Assembly (NCBI RefSeq): GCF_040544555.1
Contig: NZ_JBEPKD010000001.1
Location: forward strand, 558,001-622,000
Length of the DNA stretch: 64,000 bases
Direction of reading: 5' to 3'
From: Halalkalibacter oceani
GTDB taxonomy: Bacteria; Bacillota; Bacilli; Bacillales; Bacillaceae_D
A program made the translations under genes and the position numbers. Below the pieces are notes generated by a model, which was given only the letters and a program-made list of their open reading frames with translations, was not told where the DNA came from and made no database searches. Of the stretch, positions 8,110 through 16,749 are shown one piece after another; within the stretch, counting starts at the first letter, position 1; every line of letters starts with the position of its first letter.

Positions 8110-8364
8110 AAAAACGATGATGAAGATGGGAGCATGAAAAGCCAATTCAGAGAGCTAGTGGGTGCTGTGAACTAGTTTGGCTTCATCCTCCAGAGCCCTT
8201 CGGAGTTCATACATTGAAGGTCAGTAGATGTATTCGGATAAATCCGTTATCTTGGAGAGTATCTCTCCCTGAGATGCGCACGCGTTGCGCATGAATGAGG
8301 GTGGCACCGCGGTTTGAACCTTCCGCCCCTCACGACTCCCGTCGTGTGGGCAGAAGGTTTTTTT
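8110..8364 (+). promoter_or_regulatory. T-box leader, serine specifier, upstream of serA
   Basis: The T-box sequence AGGGTGGCACCGCGG is at 8298-8312, followed by an intrinsic terminator (AACCTTC at 8317-8323 with GAAGGTT at 8353-8359 and a T-run). Stem I shows the AGAGAGCTAGTGGGTGCTG distal motif near 8146. The stem AAGCCAA/TTGGCTT sits just above the specifier loop. The loop reads ATCCTCCAGAG, so the specifier triplet is UCC (Ser), most likely 8189-8191. Uncharged tRNA-Ser would stabilise the antiterminator and switch on serA. Confidence 0.93.
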
Positions 8365-8427
8365 GTTATACCGCTTTCATTTTTACGCATAGTAAAGAAA
8401 ACAGATTTTTAAAGGAGTGTAGAGAGT

Positions 8428-10050
8428 ATGAACAAGCAAGTTGTCATTGATCATCCTGAAACTGCAGCAAAAGAGGGACAATTTAACATTCTTGTCTCAG
8501 ACAGCATGAGCAAGGAAGGGCTTCTGCCTTTACTGGAAAGTGACCAGGTCCGCTGTGTCGAGAAAAATGTCAATGATGTTGAAGACTTATCGATCTTCGA
8601 CGCGCTACTTGTCCGCAGTGCAACAACTGTGACAGGTGAGCTGCTTGATAAGATGCCGAAGCTGAAAATCATTGCCAGAGCGGGGGTCGGCGTCGATAAT
8701 ATCGACCTCGATGCTGCAACGAAACGCGGGGTTGTCGTCGTGAACGCACCGGACGGGAATACGATTTCAACTGCGGAGCACACGTTTGCGATGATGATGG
8801 CCGTCATGCGAAACATTCCGCAAGCCAATGCTTCCATCAAAGCCGGAGAATGGAACCGCAAAGCGTTCCAGGGCTTTGAGCTTAGAGGAAAAACGCTTGG
8901 AATTATCGGTTTTGGCCGGATTGGTACACAGCTCGCTCAACGGGCAAAAGCATTTGAAATGTCCTTGCTCGTCTTCGACCCGTTCTTAACGCAAGAGCGT
9001 GCGCAAAAGGTTGGTGTCGAGACAGCTTCGCTTGATGAAGTCCTTGAAAACGCTGATATTATTACGGTTCATACACCGCTGACAAAAGAAACAAAAGGCT
9101 TACTCGGGATGAAAAACATCGCCAAAACAAAGCCGGGCGTTTTTCTCATTAACTGTGCCCGCGGAGGAATTATCGATCAGGAAGCGTTAAAACACTACTT
9201 AAATAACGGTCATATTGCCGGTGCGGCGCTTGACGTATTTGAAGAAGAGCCGGTTGCCGATCAGGAGCTGCTATCATTTGAAAAAGTGATTGCCACTCCG
9301 CATATCGCTGCTTCTACGAAAGAAGCGCAGCTCAATGTCGCCGCCCAAGTGTCCGAAGAAGTGCTCCATTTCCTTCAAGGCGAGCCAGCGAGCAACTCTA
9401 TTAATTTACCGACACTTTCCAAGGAAGTGTACGAAAAGGTGAAACCATTCTATGAATTAACAAAGAAAATGGGGAACATCCTGTCACAGGTCATGATGAC
9501 TCCTGTTCAGGAAATCGATGTGTTTTACGGCGGAACGGTAACAGAGCTGGAAACGTCGATTACGACAAGAAGCTTGATGGCCGGCTTTCTCCAGCCGCGT
9601 GTTGACGCTGCCGTCAATGATGTCAATGCGAGCCTGATCGCCAAAGAACGCGGCATCAGCTTCGGCGAGAAGCACTTAAACAAAACGTACGGCTATTCCA
9701 ATATGATTCACGCTGTTGTCCGCGGCGAAAACCGTACGTTTGAAATTAAAGGAACATACGTGAAGGAATACGGTCCAAGAATTGTCAACGTCAACGGATT
9801 CACAGTTGATTTCATTCCGGAAGGACACCTCATCTACATCCAGCACAATGACCGTCCAGGCGTCATCGGCCGTATGGGACAATTGCTTGCTGAGCATAAT
9901 GTCAACATCGCGACGATGCAAGTTGGCCGGAAAGAAGAAGGCGGAGAAGCGATTATGATGGTCGCTGTCGATAAGCTCGTCGATGACACGGTCATCGACG
10001 CCCTTCTCAAAATGGAAGACATCCACATCGCCGATAAGATTGAATGTTAA
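8428..10050 (+). CDS. serA: D-3-phosphoglycerate dehydrogenase
   Basis: 540 residues, the long type of the enzyme. It oxidises 3-phosphoglycerate to 3-phosphohydroxypyruvate, the first step of serine synthesis. A catalytic and NAD domain covers about residues 15-330: LGIIGFGRIG is the dinucleotide fold, and the catalytic Arg, Glu and His lie in NCARGG, DVFEEEP and TPHIAAST. A middle ASB-type domain and a C-terminal ACT domain (HNDRPGVIGRMGQLLAEHNV) follow, the usual site of serine feedback. The ATG has an AAAGGAG site. Compared with B. subtilis SerA there is a short N-terminal extension (about 15 residues). Confidence 0.97.
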   Translation: MNKQVVIDHPETAAKEGQFNILVSDSMSKEGLLPLLESDQVRCVEKNVNDVEDLSIFDALLVRSATTVTGELLDKMPKLKIIARAGVGVDNIDLDAATKRGVVVVNAPDGNTISTAEHTFAMMMAVMRNIPQANASIKAGEWNRKAFQGFELRGKTLGIIGFGRIGTQLAQRAKAFEMSLLVFDPFLTQERAQKVGVETASLDEVLENADIITVHTPLTKETKGLLGMKNIAKTKPGVFLINCARGGIIDQEALKHYLNNGHIAGAALDVFEEEPVADQELLSFEKVIATPHIAASTKEAQLNVAAQVSEEVLHFLQGEPASNSINLPTLSKEVYEKVKPFYELTKKMGNILSQVMMTPVQEIDVFYGGTVTELETSITTRSLMAGFLQPRVDAAVNDVNASLIAKERGISFGEKHLNKTYGYSNMIHAVVRGENRTFEIKGTYVKEYGPRIVNVNGFTVDFIPEGHLIYIQHNDRPGVIGRMGQLLAEHNVNIATMQVGRKEEGGEAIMMVAVDKLVDDTVIDALLKMEDIHIADKIEC

Positions 10051-10055
10051 AAAGA

Positions 10056-10217
10056 GCTTGAGACAAAGCTAGCTTTGGACCTACTGGAAATGGCTTCACA
10101 CGCCACAAGCCCGTTGTGAGAAACCCACTCACAACGGGCTTTAAAAGATCGTGGCGGTTCCGCTCATTGCTTAAAGGCTGTGACAAAAGGTTTAAAAAAC
10201 AACCTTTTGTCACAGCC
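10056..10217 (+). repeat. Composite intergenic repeat, copy 2 (complete)
   Basis: The best-preserved member. It contains ATGGCTTCACACGCC, then stem-loop A with arms AGCCCGTTGTGAG/CTCACAACGGGCT (10108-10140) and loop AAACCCA. The box TTTAAAAGATCGTGGCGG then TTCCGCTCATTGC follows. Last is stem-loop B, GGCTGTGACAAAAGGT at 10176-10191 pairing perfectly with 10202-10217. Stem-loop B lies between convergent serA and the orphan ORF and can act as a terminator for either. Confidence 0.85.
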
Positions 10218-10223
10218 TCATTC

Positions 10224-10598
10224 CTACCATATATACGAAAACAGCAGGTCGAGCTGCTTGTCCTTGCTCTGACGCAAATAAGCCTCGCCGGCTTCGGTCA
10301 GCGTGACGATCGTTCCATCCGTTTTGAGCAGTGCTTCCTCAAAGGCGATGTCGCAATAAAATTGATAGAGGTGGGCCCGTTGCTGCCTGCCTTTCTTCTT
10401 CATAAGTTGATAGCCGAACGCCCGGTCATGAGAGCGCCAAAAGCGGGAATGAAACTCTCTGTTTCCGACCATACGAATAGAACCATGCTGCTTGATTTTA
10501 CGCAGCATGAAAACAAACCCATCGACTAAATCAATTTGGGAGCTATTCAAATCCGTTTGTCGGTTGAGCCATTGAAACAGCTCGATATCTATGTTCAT
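10224..10598 (-). CDS. Conserved-looking hypothetical protein, 124 residues
   Basis: A soluble, basic, mostly helical protein starting MNIDIELFQWLNRQTDLNSS and ending LDLLFSYIW. The centre (LRKIKQHGSIRMVGNREFHS) is rich in Arg, His and Lys. The part after residue 80 (FEEALLKTDGTIVTLTEAGE) reads like the end of a winged helix, where a wing sequence precedes the last helix. A small DNA-binding role is possible but not shown. The ATG at 10598 has a modest GGGGA site. It stands alone, convergent with serA. Not recognised. Confidence 0.6.
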   Translation of the reverse strand: MNIDIELFQWLNRQTDLNSSQIDLVDGFVFMLRKIKQHGSIRMVGNREFHSRFWRSHDRAFGYQLMKKKGRQQRAHLYQFYCDIAFEEALLKTDGTIVTLTEAGEAYLRQSKDKQLDLLFSYIW

Positions 10599-10683
10599 TT
10601 CACCATTTCCCCGTTCTACGTACCCGTCGAGCTACCTCCTATTTTACCATATTTCACAGGCGAATTATAGACTGCTCCGCCTC

Positions 10684-11598
10684 TCATTCTTTAATTGTCA
10701 GAAGCTGCCCCGGATAAATAAGATCGGAAGAAAGCTGATTCAGTTCAATGATTTGCTCCGCCGTCAGCTCGTATTTGGCGGCAATCGCCGAGAGAGTCTC
10801 TCCCTGCTCAATGACATGAGCACCATCGACCCGTTCAGGGTATACAACGAGCGTCGAACCGACAGTAATCAAATCGGTCTCAAGCTCGTTCCACTGCTGC
10901 AAATGCTCTACGGTCACCTTAAAATCAGACGCAATTCCCCACAGTGTATCTCCGGACTCCACCTCGACATAGACTGCTGTTTCATCATTCACCTGTTCTC
11001 CCCGGGCTGTATGTTCCGACTGGATGCTTAGCGTCGCCACTGTTTTTCTTTCCTCTTCCTCTTCAAAGACGCCGCCAATTGCCGCATACATCGCACCCGT
11101 GTCCGTTGAAAGTACATGAAGCGGGTCAATCGAATCTGACTTTTCCGGATTCCAGCTGCCGTGATGAACCTCAAAATGCAAATGATTGCCGGACGAGCGG
11201 CCCGTATTGCCGACGGAACCGATTTTTTCTCCCTCTTCTACCTGCTCTCCTTCATCGACGATGCGTTCGTGTAGATGCGCGTATACCGTTTCCAAGCCAT
11301 TATCATGCTCGATAAACACGACTTGTCCATATGTATGAGAAACATAGGAGCGGGAAACCGTCCCGCTCGCTACTGACACTACCGGCGTGCCCTCGGGGGC
11401 GGCAATATCAATCCCATAATGCTTGCCCTCCCTTGTCCCAAAAGAATCCGTCACTTCGCCAACCGTCGGCCAAATCAGGTCATCGCTGAAACCTGATTCG
11501 TATTCTGCCGCAAATGAAGTTGTCGATGTAATAAATAACATGCTAATAAAAGCAGCTAAGGCAAGCGCAATGCAGACTCGTTTTATTAAATCAACCAT
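10684..11598 (-). CDS. Secreted M23 (LytM-type) endopeptidase with two LysM repeats
   Basis: 304 residues from the ATG at 11598, which follows GGGAGGACGTC; the longer frame lacks a site. Residues 1-31 are a signal peptide ending TTSFAA. The M23 domain (about 40-160) shows the zinc residues in GKHYGIDIAAPEG and the HLHFEVHHG motif, plus YAHLHER, so it should be active. Two LysM modules close the protein (about residues 205-250 and 260-304, ending LLTIKE). It cuts peptide cross-links in the wall. It is convergent with nothing and apparently monocistronic. Sporulation or growth use cannot be decided. Confidence 0.88.
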   Translation of the reverse strand: MVDLIKRVCIALALAAFISMLFITSTTSFAAEYESGFSDDLIWPTVGEVTDSFGTREGKHYGIDIAAPEGTPVVSVASGTVSRSYVSHTYGQVVFIEHDNGLETVYAHLHERIVDEGEQVEEGEKIGSVGNTGRSSGNHLHFEVHHGSWNPEKSDSIDPLHVLSTDTGAMYAAIGGVFEEEEERKTVATLSIQSEHTARGEQVNDETAVYVEVESGDTLWGIASDFKVTVEHLQQWNELETDLITVGSTLVVYPERVDGAHVIEQGETLSAIAAKYELTAEQIIELNQLSSDLIYPGQLLTIKE

Positions 11599-11714
11599 GA
11601 CGTCCTCCCATTCCGATATCACAACCAGTCTTTCCCTTTAAAGCGAAGCTGGTCTATTTGATTTATTCACAGATATCAGTATCATATGGAAATCCGTTAA
11701 AAAATATTCCTGAT

Positions 11715-12815
11715 TTATTCAATCGCCCCAGACTGGATTACGTTTAACTCAATATCCAATTCAAAGGTCGCCGCTGGATAAATGCTGTTTTTCCATTCTT
11801 CCGGACGCCAGTCGCGTGTCGTGCTGCGGTAAAGCTCGCCGACGCCGACCGGGTCAATTCCTTCATCGCGATATTGGTATAGCATATCTGTCAGCCGCCT
11901 CGTGATTTCCTCTTCTATTTTTTCCTGCACCTCCTTCACAACCCCAGGTTCATCCAAATTCATTTCTCCTGTATAATCAATGATTTCCCCATCGATTGTC
12001 ATATTATAGCGAAAGATAGGCCCCGTCTCCGTTTTCTCTACTTCTTTTTTTAATTCACTATTCAGTTTCTCAATTACGACATGACTAGTTGCTCCTTCTC
12101 CATTAAGCGTAAACTGCTGTGTCGCCTGCCGGGCCGGTGTCGTGAGCAGTTTAAGCAAGAAAGAATCATCACCCGATAAAGTCGTATGGACGACATCGGC
12201 CTTAAATAATGCCGTTCCTGCGACACGGACAGTATCTCCGGCTTTTTTAATAAGAGGAAGATACGGATCACGCGCATCACTATAAAAGCTGAATAAAAAG
12301 TTGTGCAAATTAGTCGAAGGGATCATATTCTGCTCCATATTTTGCCGCAACAAATCGGACAGAAAAACACCGGCCTGCTCCCCTGAGCCCAACTCGGTCT
12401 TCAGAACCTCCTCGGCCCGACCATCAACAACCGCCAGCAAAATCCGATTTCCTACCGACGGATCACGGTAGAGGGAATCGACTAAATCCTCAATCCCTTG
12501 TTCAGCCAGCTCCCGGCTAAATAAAATGACTCTGATTTGGCCAAGCACCAATGGCCGCTGGGCCCGCTTATTTAACATGACTTTCGTTCCTTTTGCCGTA
12601 TCCCCACTGGCCTCAATAATTCCCTTTTCAAGCACGTTTTTCCCCCCTTGCTCAATAAAAGTCGGAAAACTGACCGTGATTTTCAGCTGTTGTTCATCAT
12701 CGAGATCATAGGCGGCTAAGCGGATGAGGGAGACTTCGTCAATCACATTTGTTTGTAAGCAGCCCGTTAGGAAAAGTACTGCCAAACAGACGCTAGACAT
12801 CCATCGTTTGGCCAT
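11715..12815 (-). CDS. Spore germination protein, Ger(x)C lipoprotein subunit (operon 1)
   Basis: 366 residues. A lipoprotein signal (FLTGCLQTNVID) puts the lipidated Cys near position 19. The body carries the GerAC family layout, including RLAAYDLDDEQQLKITVSFP near the start and GTALFKADVV and MLYQYRDEGIDPVGVG in the C-terminal domain. In spores it is anchored on the outer face of the inner membrane as the C subunit of a nutrient receptor. The start at 12815 has AAGGAGG and overlaps the end of the B-subunit gene by 23 bp. Confidence 0.9.
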   Translation of the reverse strand: MAKRWMSSVCLAVLFLTGCLQTNVIDEVSLIRLAAYDLDDEQQLKITVSFPTFIEQGGKNVLEKGIIEASGDTAKGTKVMLNKRAQRPLVLGQIRVILFSRELAEQGIEDLVDSLYRDPSVGNRILLAVVDGRAEEVLKTELGSGEQAGVFLSDLLRQNMEQNMIPSTNLHNFLFSFYSDARDPYLPLIKKAGDTVRVAGTALFKADVVHTTLSGDDSFLLKLLTTPARQATQQFTLNGEGATSHVVIEKLNSELKKEVEKTETGPIFRYNMTIDGEIIDYTGEMNLDEPGVVKEVQEKIEEEITRRLTDMLYQYRDEGIDPVGVGELYRSTTRDWRPEEWKNSIYPAATFELDIELNVIQSGAIE

Positions 12816-13926
12816 GTTTATTCCTCCTTACTTTCAAGACGATCGTTTGAAGAAGTACTAAAAGCGGGATATAAAGAAAGCAAAAATAAAAGCCAACGGT
12901 TCCGACCCATTCGTTAAAAAGGTTGATTTCCTGCCTCGTCGGTAAAAAGGTGATCGCAGCTGCAACGATGATAAGCGCCAGCACTAAAGCAAGTCGTTGA
13001 TTCATATGAAAAACCCGCTTCGCACATCTGCTTGCCGCCCATAAGCTTAGCGCAATATTAGGCGTGATTAAAATCAGCCAAATAGAGATGCCGATATATT
13101 CAAATCGTTCAAGAAAGGGAAGCTCAATCACCTTAAATAAGGTCAGCGTTGCCCAAATCGTCCGGTTAAGCTGTTCTTCACTGTAAAAGACCAAACTGAC
13201 AACCATAATGATCGTATAGGTGACCGTCGTCAAGATCGCTCCCAGTTGAGCCCATTTTTGCGTAAATTCGTTTTGCTTTAAAAATGGATAATACATGAGC
13301 AACAGCTCAAATCCGAGAAAGCTCAGCGTCGTATCACGCGCGCCTAACGCAATTTCCGTGAAAGTATGCTTCCAGATTGGAAGGATATTGAGAAAATGCG
13401 CATATTCAAGCGGCAAAAGAAGCAACGGGAATAAAAGAGAAGGAATCACGACTCCTAAAAAGGCCAAACCGACGACGGTTCTGAACCCTCCTGCGACCAC
13501 ATAATAAAAAAACAACATAGCGAAAGAAAGGGCAACCCAGGTCGGCAGATCAGGAAATATCCACACTTGAACGATTTCGATATACGACCTCAAGACAAGG
13601 ATCGCCAGCGCCATAAAATAAACGCCGACAAGGATGCTGAAGCCATTTCCGATCCACTTTCCGAAAATTTGCCGATGAATCGTAATTATATCCCCATTCG
13701 CCCTTTTAAGGAGGATATACATACAACTGATAATGAGCGAGACGACGACACCGGCAAGCAGGACAGAGATCCAGCCGTCATAACCGGCTGACTTTACAAC
13801 CGAGCGCTGAAAGCTTAGCACACCGACGCCAATTTGCGTGCTGTGAATCAAAAACAGCACTAAAAATCCAGATACTAAATATTGCTCTTTTATCGGTTTA
13901 TCACCAATTGTCGACCCTTTACTCAT
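12793..13926 (-). CDS. Spore germination protein, GerB-type permease subunit (operon 1)
   Basis: 377 residues from the ATG at 13926 (site AAGGAAGG); the frame upstream is inside the A-subunit gene. About ten membrane helices of the GerAB/APC-like family. The N-terminal KEQYLVSGFLVLFLIHSTQIGVG motif region is typical. The B subunit binds the amino acid or sugar germinant. It overlaps the A gene by 8 bp and the C gene by 23 bp. Confidence 0.9.
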   Translation of the reverse strand: MSKGSTIGDKPIKEQYLVSGFLVLFLIHSTQIGVGVLSFQRSVVKSAGYDGWISVLLAGVVVSLIISCMYILLKRANGDIITIHRQIFGKWIGNGFSILVGVYFMALAILVLRSYIEIVQVWIFPDLPTWVALSFAMLFFYYVVAGGFRTVVGLAFLGVVIPSLLFPLLLLPLEYAHFLNILPIWKHTFTEIALGARDTTLSFLGFELLLMYYPFLKQNEFTQKWAQLGAILTTVTYTIIMVVSLVFYSEEQLNRTIWATLTLFKVIELPFLERFEYIGISIWLILITPNIALSLWAASRCAKRVFHMNQRLALVLALIIVAAAITFLPTRQEINLFNEWVGTVGFYFCFLYIPLLVLLQTIVLKVRRNKHGQTMDV

Positions 13927-15412
13927 CGATATCTTCCTTCCTTGTCGCTCTGCTGAAATTGAAGCGCCCTTTATCACGCGGTCTTAAATAAACCGGTCGC
14001 GAGGACATCCAGCTGAAAGGCAGCCGGATAAAAGCATCCTTCCAATCTTTAAACCGTGGCGGAAAGAGCGGAGCCAAATACGGTCTTCCGAGCGATGTAA
14101 GATGAAGCAGATGAACAAGTGTATAGAGGCCGCAAACGACGACGCCGACCCCGCCGGCAATGGCTGCGGCAATAATAAACGGAAAGCGAATCAGACGGAT
14201 CGTATTGCCCATTTGGTAGACAGGCGTCGTAAAGGAAGCTAATGCCGCCAGCGCGACGATGATTAACAAAATATTACTTGTCAGCCCCGCTTCCACCGAC
14301 GCCTGCCCAATCACAATTCCGCCAACGATACCGATCGTTTGTCCGACTTTAGTCGGCAACCGCGCCCCGGCTTCTCGTAACAGCTCAATGGTCAGCTCAA
14401 GAAATACCGCTTCAATTATAGGAGGAAACGGCAGATTACTGCGCGAGGCAATAATCGTTGCCAGTAAATCACGTGGAATGAGTTCATAATGATAGGTTAG
14501 CACGGCGACATAAATCGGCGTCGCCAAAATCGAAAAAGCTACCGCCACAAAGCGTAGCAGCCGGACGGCGGAAGCAATCTGCCATGGGAGGAAATAGTCC
14601 TCCAATGACGAAAAAAACTCAATTAAAGTCGTCGGACCGAAAACAGCCTCCGGCGACCCGTCACACATAAACGCTACTTTCCCTTCCGCCAGAACCGCCG
14701 CGACCCTTTCCGGTCTTTCAGTATTGATCAGCTGGGGAAACATCGACATCGTATTATCGGTAATCATTTGCGCAAGGGAACTGCTGTCAATCACCTGATC
14801 AAATTCTACTTTTTCGAGCCTTTGCTGCATCGTTTGCAAATTATCCTGGTCGACCAGACCCTGAATATAAAGAAGGCAGACACGCGTTTGGGTAATTTTC
14901 CCAATCTTCATTTCTTTTACTTCCAATTGCGGCAAAGGCAGCCTTTTCCGGATTAAATTGATATTCGTGTCCAGTGATTCAATAAAGGACTCTCGTGGAC
15001 CGGCAACACTAAATTCATTTTCAGGAGGAGAAACCTGCCGATCGGATTCCATCGATACTTCAATGACACCACAAGCGGAGGGATTGTCTTTTTCATAGAG
15101 AATGACAAAACCGGCCATCGCCTTATTCCGTAATTCGTTTCCTGAATATACAAGCTGTTTATCAGTAATCGGAACTGCTTCAAGCAGCGCATCCAAGCTT
15201 TGTTTTTTCGCTTTTGGCAAATAGGCCAAGATGTCGCGATTCAGGCGATCCGAGTCAACCATCGTCCGGAAATAAGCGATTTTGTAACAGGCTGACTCCA
15301 GCTCAAAATCATACTCAACAAAGTCACTCGACTGCCGAAATAACTCGAGAATGCTTGGGATCGTTTCATCTTCCCGATGTTTCACTTTATGCATCAGCCA
15401 TTTTCCAAGCAT
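13919..15412 (-). CDS. Spore germination protein, GerA-type A subunit (operon 1)
   Basis: 497 residues from the ATG at 15412, which follows an ideal AGGAGGTGAG site. The soluble N-terminal half (about 1-290) contains ESLDTNINLIRKRLP and VFGPTTLIEFF. The membrane half has the hallmark PFPPIIEAVFLELTIELLRE followed by GQTIGIVGGIVIGQA and about four to five helices. This is the oligomeric ion-channel subunit of the receptor. First gene of an A-B-C operon. The germinant cannot be inferred. Confidence 0.92.
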   Translation of the reverse strand: MLGKWLMHKVKHREDETIPSILELFRQSSDFVEYDFELESACYKIAYFRTMVDSDRLNRDILAYLPKAKKQSLDALLEAVPITDKQLVYSGNELRNKAMAGFVILYEKDNPSACGVIEVSMESDRQVSPPENEFSVAGPRESFIESLDTNINLIRKRLPLPQLEVKEMKIGKITQTRVCLLYIQGLVDQDNLQTMQQRLEKVEFDQVIDSSSLAQMITDNTMSMFPQLINTERPERVAAVLAEGKVAFMCDGSPEAVFGPTTLIEFFSSLEDYFLPWQIASAVRLLRFVAVAFSILATPIYVAVLTYHYELIPRDLLATIIASRSNLPFPPIIEAVFLELTIELLREAGARLPTKVGQTIGIVGGIVIGQASVEAGLTSNILLIIVALAALASFTTPVYQMGNTIRLIRFPFIIAAAIAGGVGVVVCGLYTLVHLLHLTSLGRPYLAPLFPPRFKDWKDAFIRLPFSWMSSRPVYLRPRDKGRFNFSRATRKEDIDE

Positions 15413-15507
15413 TCTCTCACCTCCTGTCATTTCCTGTTATGTAGTATGAAATACAGCTCGTGGAATTATGTATCATCATTCACCTTTGTTTCCAGGAAAA
15501 ACATAAA

Positions 15508-15550
15508 GAGGCTCGGGGAAAGGTAAATAACAACCTTTTCCTCGAGCCTC
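15508..15550 (-). terminator. Terminator hairpin of the AAAGGT family
   Basis: GAGGCTCGGGGAAAGGT at 15508-15524 pairs with 15533-15550, loop AAATAACA. It follows the methyltransferase stop by 6 bp on the minus strand. The stem differs from its relatives but the inner AAAGGT/ACCTTTT is kept. Confidence 0.75.
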
Positions 15551-15556
15551 CATTTT

Positions 15557-16327
15557 TTATTGCTTCTTTCCGATCACCCGGATTCGCTTGTAATCAGCGA
15601 CCCAGCCTGTTTCCTGATAAAGCGTCGCCCGCAAATTTTGTTCAACTGCTTTTACAATCTCCTGCCTTAGCCCTTCCTCAATTCCTTCAAAAAAGGAAGC
15701 GGCAAACATCACAAGCCAGTTGCGTAGTCCCTCCTCTCCTTCGAGCGGAGTAGGCCGGTCAATATGCTCGGCGAACGTAACGAAAAAGCCAGCCTCCTCC
15801 ATTTTTCCCGTATAATCCCCGATACTTGGAAAATACCACGGATAACGACTAGAAAAATCGGTCATGCCCCGTTTTTCAAATTCGTTCCGCAATTCATTTG
15901 TCACCATCGCGACATTAGCCTGGCCTCCAAATTCCGCGACGAAGCGCCCACCTGGCTTTAACGCCCGATAAATTCCCGCAAGCACCGGTTCAGGCTTCTT
16001 CATCCAGTGTAGGGCTGCATTCGAAAACACGGCATCGAATTGCTCCCGGTATGTCAGCTCGGCCCCGTCCATCACATCAAATTGTAAATGGGGATATTTC
16101 TGCTCCGCCTGATCAATCATATTGGTCGATTGATCGACCCCTGTTACGATCGCGCCTCGTTCGCTAAGCTGATTTGTTAAATCTCCCGTTCCACAGCCCA
16201 AGTCAAGAATCTTCTCCCCCTCCGCCGGGGCAAGCAGTCCAATCAATGTTTCTCCATATTTTGAGACAAACGCATGCTTATTGTCATAAAGATTCGCATT
16301 CCACTTGTCCGCTTTGGCCATCGCCAT
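15557..16327 (-). CDS. Class I SAM-dependent methyltransferase (trans-aconitate methyltransferase-like)
   Basis: 256 residues. Motif I ILDLGCGTGDLTNQLSERGA near residue 40 binds AdoMet; VTGVDQS is the acidic loop; DAVFSNAALHWMKKPEPVL and ALKPGGRFVAEFGG are motifs II and III. The NAALHW stretch is typical of the Tam/COG4106 group, but the acceptor is unknown. The ATG at 16327 has a GAGGAGG site. It looks monocistronic and ends at a family-B hairpin. Confidence 0.85.
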   Translation of the reverse strand: MAMAKADKWNANLYDNKHAFVSKYGETLIGLLAPAEGEKILDLGCGTGDLTNQLSERGAIVTGVDQSTNMIDQAEQKYPHLQFDVMDGAELTYREQFDAVFSNAALHWMKKPEPVLAGIYRALKPGGRFVAEFGGQANVAMVTNELRNEFEKRGMTDFSSRYPWYFPSIGDYTGKMEEAGFFVTFAEHIDRPTPLEGEEGLRNWLVMFAASFFEGIEEGLRQEIVKAVEQNLRATLYQETGWVADYKRIRVIGKKQ

Positions 16328-16365
16328 GTCTCCAACCTCCTCTGCTGTTCTGTTTCATTATATCA

Positions 16366-16427
16366 ACCCTTGCGCGCACTTCTCTCGCTGCTTCGTCGTC
16401 AGCGCAAAAGGGACACTTCACCCTTTT
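16366..16427. repeat. 62-bp direct repeat, left copy
   Basis: Matches 16688-16749 with one mismatch (GCGCACT against GCGCTCT). It contains the left arm and loop of the terminator described at 16717-16760 but not its right arm, so here the hairpin cannot form. The two copies are 322 bp apart and bracket a composite repeat. Confidence 0.85.
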
Positions 16428-16470
16428 CACAGGAGCTTACTTTGCAGCGGCTCCGTCCGCGCTCAGTCAG

Positions 16471-16680
16471 AAGGAAAGAAACCCCGCTTTCCTTGAAGCT
16501 GCTGAAAAAGGATGATTTTCGCTTTTTCAGCAGCTTTTTCGTAATGAGTGTAGCCGTTGCCTGATTTTGAAAGCCTTGTTACGAGTGCGTTTCTCGTAGC
16601 AAGGCGCGCAACGCGCGGAGCCATTACTCTTCTTCGAGTTACGAAAAAAGAAGTTTTTCAATGGCCTCCTTCCTTTCTGA
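16471..16680 (-). repeat. Composite intergenic repeat, copy 3
   Basis: A hairpin AAGGAAAG/CTTTCCTT with loop AAACCCCG lies at 16471-16494. Read on the minus strand, a full element follows: TTGAAAAACTTCTTTTTTCG, GAGTAATGGCTCCGCGCG, stem-loop GCCTTGCTACGAG with its partner (16573-16605), the box GGCTTTCAAAATCAGGCAAC and GGCTACACTCATTACG. It ends with hairpin B GCTGCTGAAAAAG (about 16498-16535). Near-identical but inverted to 35876-36045. Short ORFs here are products of the repeat. Confidence 0.8.
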
Positions 16681-16687
16681 CTTCTAC

Positions 16688-16749
16688 ACCCTTGCGCGCT
16701 CTTCTCTCGCTGCTTCGTCGTCAGCGCAAAAGGGACACTTCACCCTTTT
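16688..16749. repeat. 62-bp direct repeat, right copy
   Basis: Partner of 16366-16427. This copy runs into the 3' end of the dehydrogenase gene. Confidence 0.85.

Noticed and set aside
16366..16749. CRISPR array
   Set aside because: There are only two copies of a 62-bp unit, no regular spacers and no cas genes. The dispersed hairpins elsewhere are single and irregular.
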